Assembly (NCBI RefSeq): GCF_016889705.1
Contig: NZ_CP069526.1
Coordinates: forward strand, 682,001-746,000
DNA: 64,000 nucleotides
Origin: Amycolatopsis sp. FDAARGOS 1241
Lineage (GTDB): Bacteria > Actinomycetota > Actinomycetes > Mycobacteriales > Pseudonocardiaceae
Direction: 5' to 3'
Shown here piece after piece: positions 62,577 to 64,000 of this stretch (position 1 is its first letter; every line of letters begins with the position of its first letter). Both the position numbers and the translations under genes were made by a program. The notes under the pieces are model-generated. The model did not search any database, was not told the origin of the DNA, and saw only the letters and a list, made by a program, of their open reading frames with translations.

Positions 62577-63200
62577 CTACAGCCGGTCCGCGTCCACGAT
62601 CGCCTGAGTGAAGTCCGCGGGAGCTTCCTGTGGCACGTTGTGCCCGATCCCGGGGAGGACCCGGCGCTCGTACTTGCCGGTGAACTGCGCGCGGTAGCCC
62701 GAGCCGTCGGCAGCGGCGCCATCGAAGTCCGACGCGATGGTGATGGTGGGGATGCCGATCTCGGGGCTCTGCTGGAGCTTGGCTTCGAGCGGGTCGTACT
62801 GGGGTTCACCTGGGGCGAGGCTCAGGCGCCGGCGGTAGTTGTGGACCACGATGGCCACGTGGTACGGGTTGGTGAACGACTGGGCCGTGCGCTGGAAGGT
62901 CGCGTCGTCGAAGTACCACTTCGGGGAGACGGTCTGCCAGATGAGTTTGGTGAATTCATCGGTCTTCTGCGTGTAGCCGAGCACGCCGCGCTCGGTGGAG
63001 AAGTAGTACTGGTACCACCAGCCCAGTTCCGCGGCCGGTGCGAGCGGTTGCAGCTGCGCCTTCAGGTTCGTGATGAGGTACCCGCTCACGAGCACCACCG
63101 CCTGGCACCGCTCAGGCCACAGCGCAGCGACCGCGCCGGCCGTGCGCGAACCCCAGTCGAAGCCACCGAGCACGGCCTTTCGGATGCGCAGCGCGTCCAT
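62577..63200 (-). pseudogene. Alpha/beta hydrolase (epoxide hydrolase-like) lacking its N-terminus
   Basis: From ATG 63200 the frame gives 207 residues with the nucleophile elbow GGFDWGSRTAG (Asp nucleophile, as in epoxide hydrolases and haloalkane dehalogenases), a lid region with YYFSTERGVLGY, and the final His in LPGIGHNVPQE. The HG oxyanion motif and first four strands, about 85 residues, are missing. In-frame sequence upstream (VAADVIALMDAL) still fits the family back to about 63240, and then homology is lost before an in-frame TAG near 63311. It is a truncated gene, broken in the region before the elbow. Confidence 0.72.
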
Positions 63201-63305
63201 CAGCGCGATGACGTCGGCGGCGACGGCGGGCGTTTCCGCTCCAGCTCCCGTCCGAACAGGACCACGCGCCGGTTCTCCTTTCTGTGCCGGCCTCCCCGGA
63301 CCAGG

Positions 63306-63506
63306 CTACCGGAGCGGCTCGCCGCGAACGGTGATCCACAACCGGTACCACTCCTCGTGCGCCGGCTCCGGTTCGCGTGTCACGACGGCGGCGCACGCCC
63401 GGATCCGTCCGGGCCGCGTGCTCCTAGGACGGGGCGATCCCCCCGAGGTGGCGAGAGCGACCACGGCACAACGGCTTCCGGCGTGGTGTCGTGCTGCTGA
63501 GCGCAA
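63306..63506 (-). other. Coding-like fragment of unknown origin
   Basis: A minus-strand frame ends with EPAHEEWYRLWITVRGEPLR and a TAG at 63306. Third-position GC is high over the last 35 codons, but no convincing start or family is visible. It sits between two broken genes and may itself be a remnant. Confidence 0.3.
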
Positions 63507-63560
63507 AGCCTTGCCCAGCGCCGAATTCGTCCTCGGCGCCGGACAAAGCGGGCAGGGGAC

Positions 63561-64000
63561 TCAGAGCAGCTTCAGCTGTTCCAGGTCCTTCGCGTACTTG
63601 CGGATCAGGGCGGCCGTCACGTGCGGGATGTCCTTGTCCGCGCCCACGCCGGCTTCCTGGACCGCCGAGCGGAACGCCGCGGTCGGCAAACCGGCGCCGT
63701 TGACGGGCTCGGCGGGCTGGGCGTAAGCGTGCAGCAGGGGCAGTATCGAGTGCTGCTTCTGCTTCTCCGGCAGGCCGCGGATGGCCGTCTCGAAACGGCT
63801 GAACCACTAGGCGTAGTCGTCGATGCGCTTGATCGCGTAGCCGGCCTCGGTGAGCCAGTCGACGTACGTGTCGAGGGAGATGCCGTCCTCGTGGGGATTA
63901 AGGAGGTTGTAGGTGCGGTAGCTCTCCTTCGCCTGTGTACCCGCCTGTGTGCCGAGCGTGGTGATCGCCTCGGCGGTGAAGTCGGCGGGCAGGCCGTCGT
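63561..64000 (-). pseudogene. car: Carboxylic acid reductase C-terminal end with in-frame stop, partial
   Basis: The gene enters from the right edge. The sequence is the end of the thioester-reductase domain of a carboxylic acid reductase: [39 protein letters not shown], then [30 protein letters not shown] and [15 protein letters not shown] before the TGA at 63561. A TAG at 63807-63809 stands where the family usually has Glu, Asp or Lys (DDY-x-WFxRFE), so the last 82 residues would be lost. CAR reduces carboxylic acids to aldehydes with ATP and NADPH. A single G-to-T change or base-call error explains the stop. Confidence 0.82.

Overview
The window is about 70% GC or higher, with dense short-gap operons, many GTG starts, Tat and lipoprotein signals, a class-E-like sortase motif and a carboxylic acid reductase. 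This points to a soil actinomycete, most likely Pseudonocardiales (Amycolatopsis-like). The genus is inferred from gene style only.

Left part (1-14 kb): the carrier-domain end of a peptide synthetase, an S10 carboxypeptidase, an overlapping DNA-repair pair (endonuclease V and type-5 uracil-DNA glycosylase), NDH-2, a divergent multicopper oxidase/TetR pair that is frame-broken in both genes, a tRNA with a UAA anticodon, small membrane and archease-like proteins, a frame-broken SDR, a membrane protein gene interrupted by an 18-G tract, a secreted phosphoesterase-LamG protein and trpF.

Central part (14-53 kb): a large and almost lesion-free aromatic-compound region. Block one (14.3-19.1 kb) is an AraC regulator, alpha/beta hydrolase, DUF2848 protein, HpaB-type FADH2 monooxygenase, cupin and flavin reductase. 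A CoA ligase, a secreted glycosidase, a hemerythrin protein and a DUF418 remnant follow. Block two (24.8-31.4 kb) carries an AraC regulator with hydroxyquinol 1,2-dioxygenase, a TetR/nitroreductase pair, an aromatic-acid MFS pump and a second flavin reductase. Block three (32.4-42.1 kb) is a translationally coupled operon next to a LysR gene. It encodes the complete lower 3-hydroxyanthranilate meta-cleavage route: 3HAO, ACMSD, semialdehyde dehydrogenase, 2-aminomuconate deaminase, oxalocrotonate decarboxylase, hydratase, aldolase and acylating acetaldehyde dehydrogenase. It also holds a divergent tryptophan-2,3-dioxygenase-fold protein, an FMN reductase and a transporter. Block four (42.2-52.7 kb, minus strand) has a MaoC-like hydratase, an AhpD-like protein, an ADP-forming CoA ligase, a maleylacetate-reductase-like enzyme, an enolase-superfamily enzyme and a complete Liv-type ABC importer, facing an XRE-cupin regulator. 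Together these suggest uptake of one or more (amino/hydroxy)aromatic acids, hydroxylation, and ring cleavage by two routes: 3-hydroxyanthranilate to pyruvate plus acetyl-CoA, and hydroxyquinol to 3-oxoadipate.

Right part (53.6-64 kb): a 1-kb island of structured palindromic repeats around an aldehyde dehydrogenase remnant, argG, a Nep1-like protein, a FtsX-type ABC transporter under a PadR regulator, a sortase-anchored thioester-domain surface protein, a truncated hydrolase, and the C-terminal end of a carboxylic acid reductase with a premature stop. Frame lesions concentrate outside the catabolic region; they could be real gene decay or sequencing errors.
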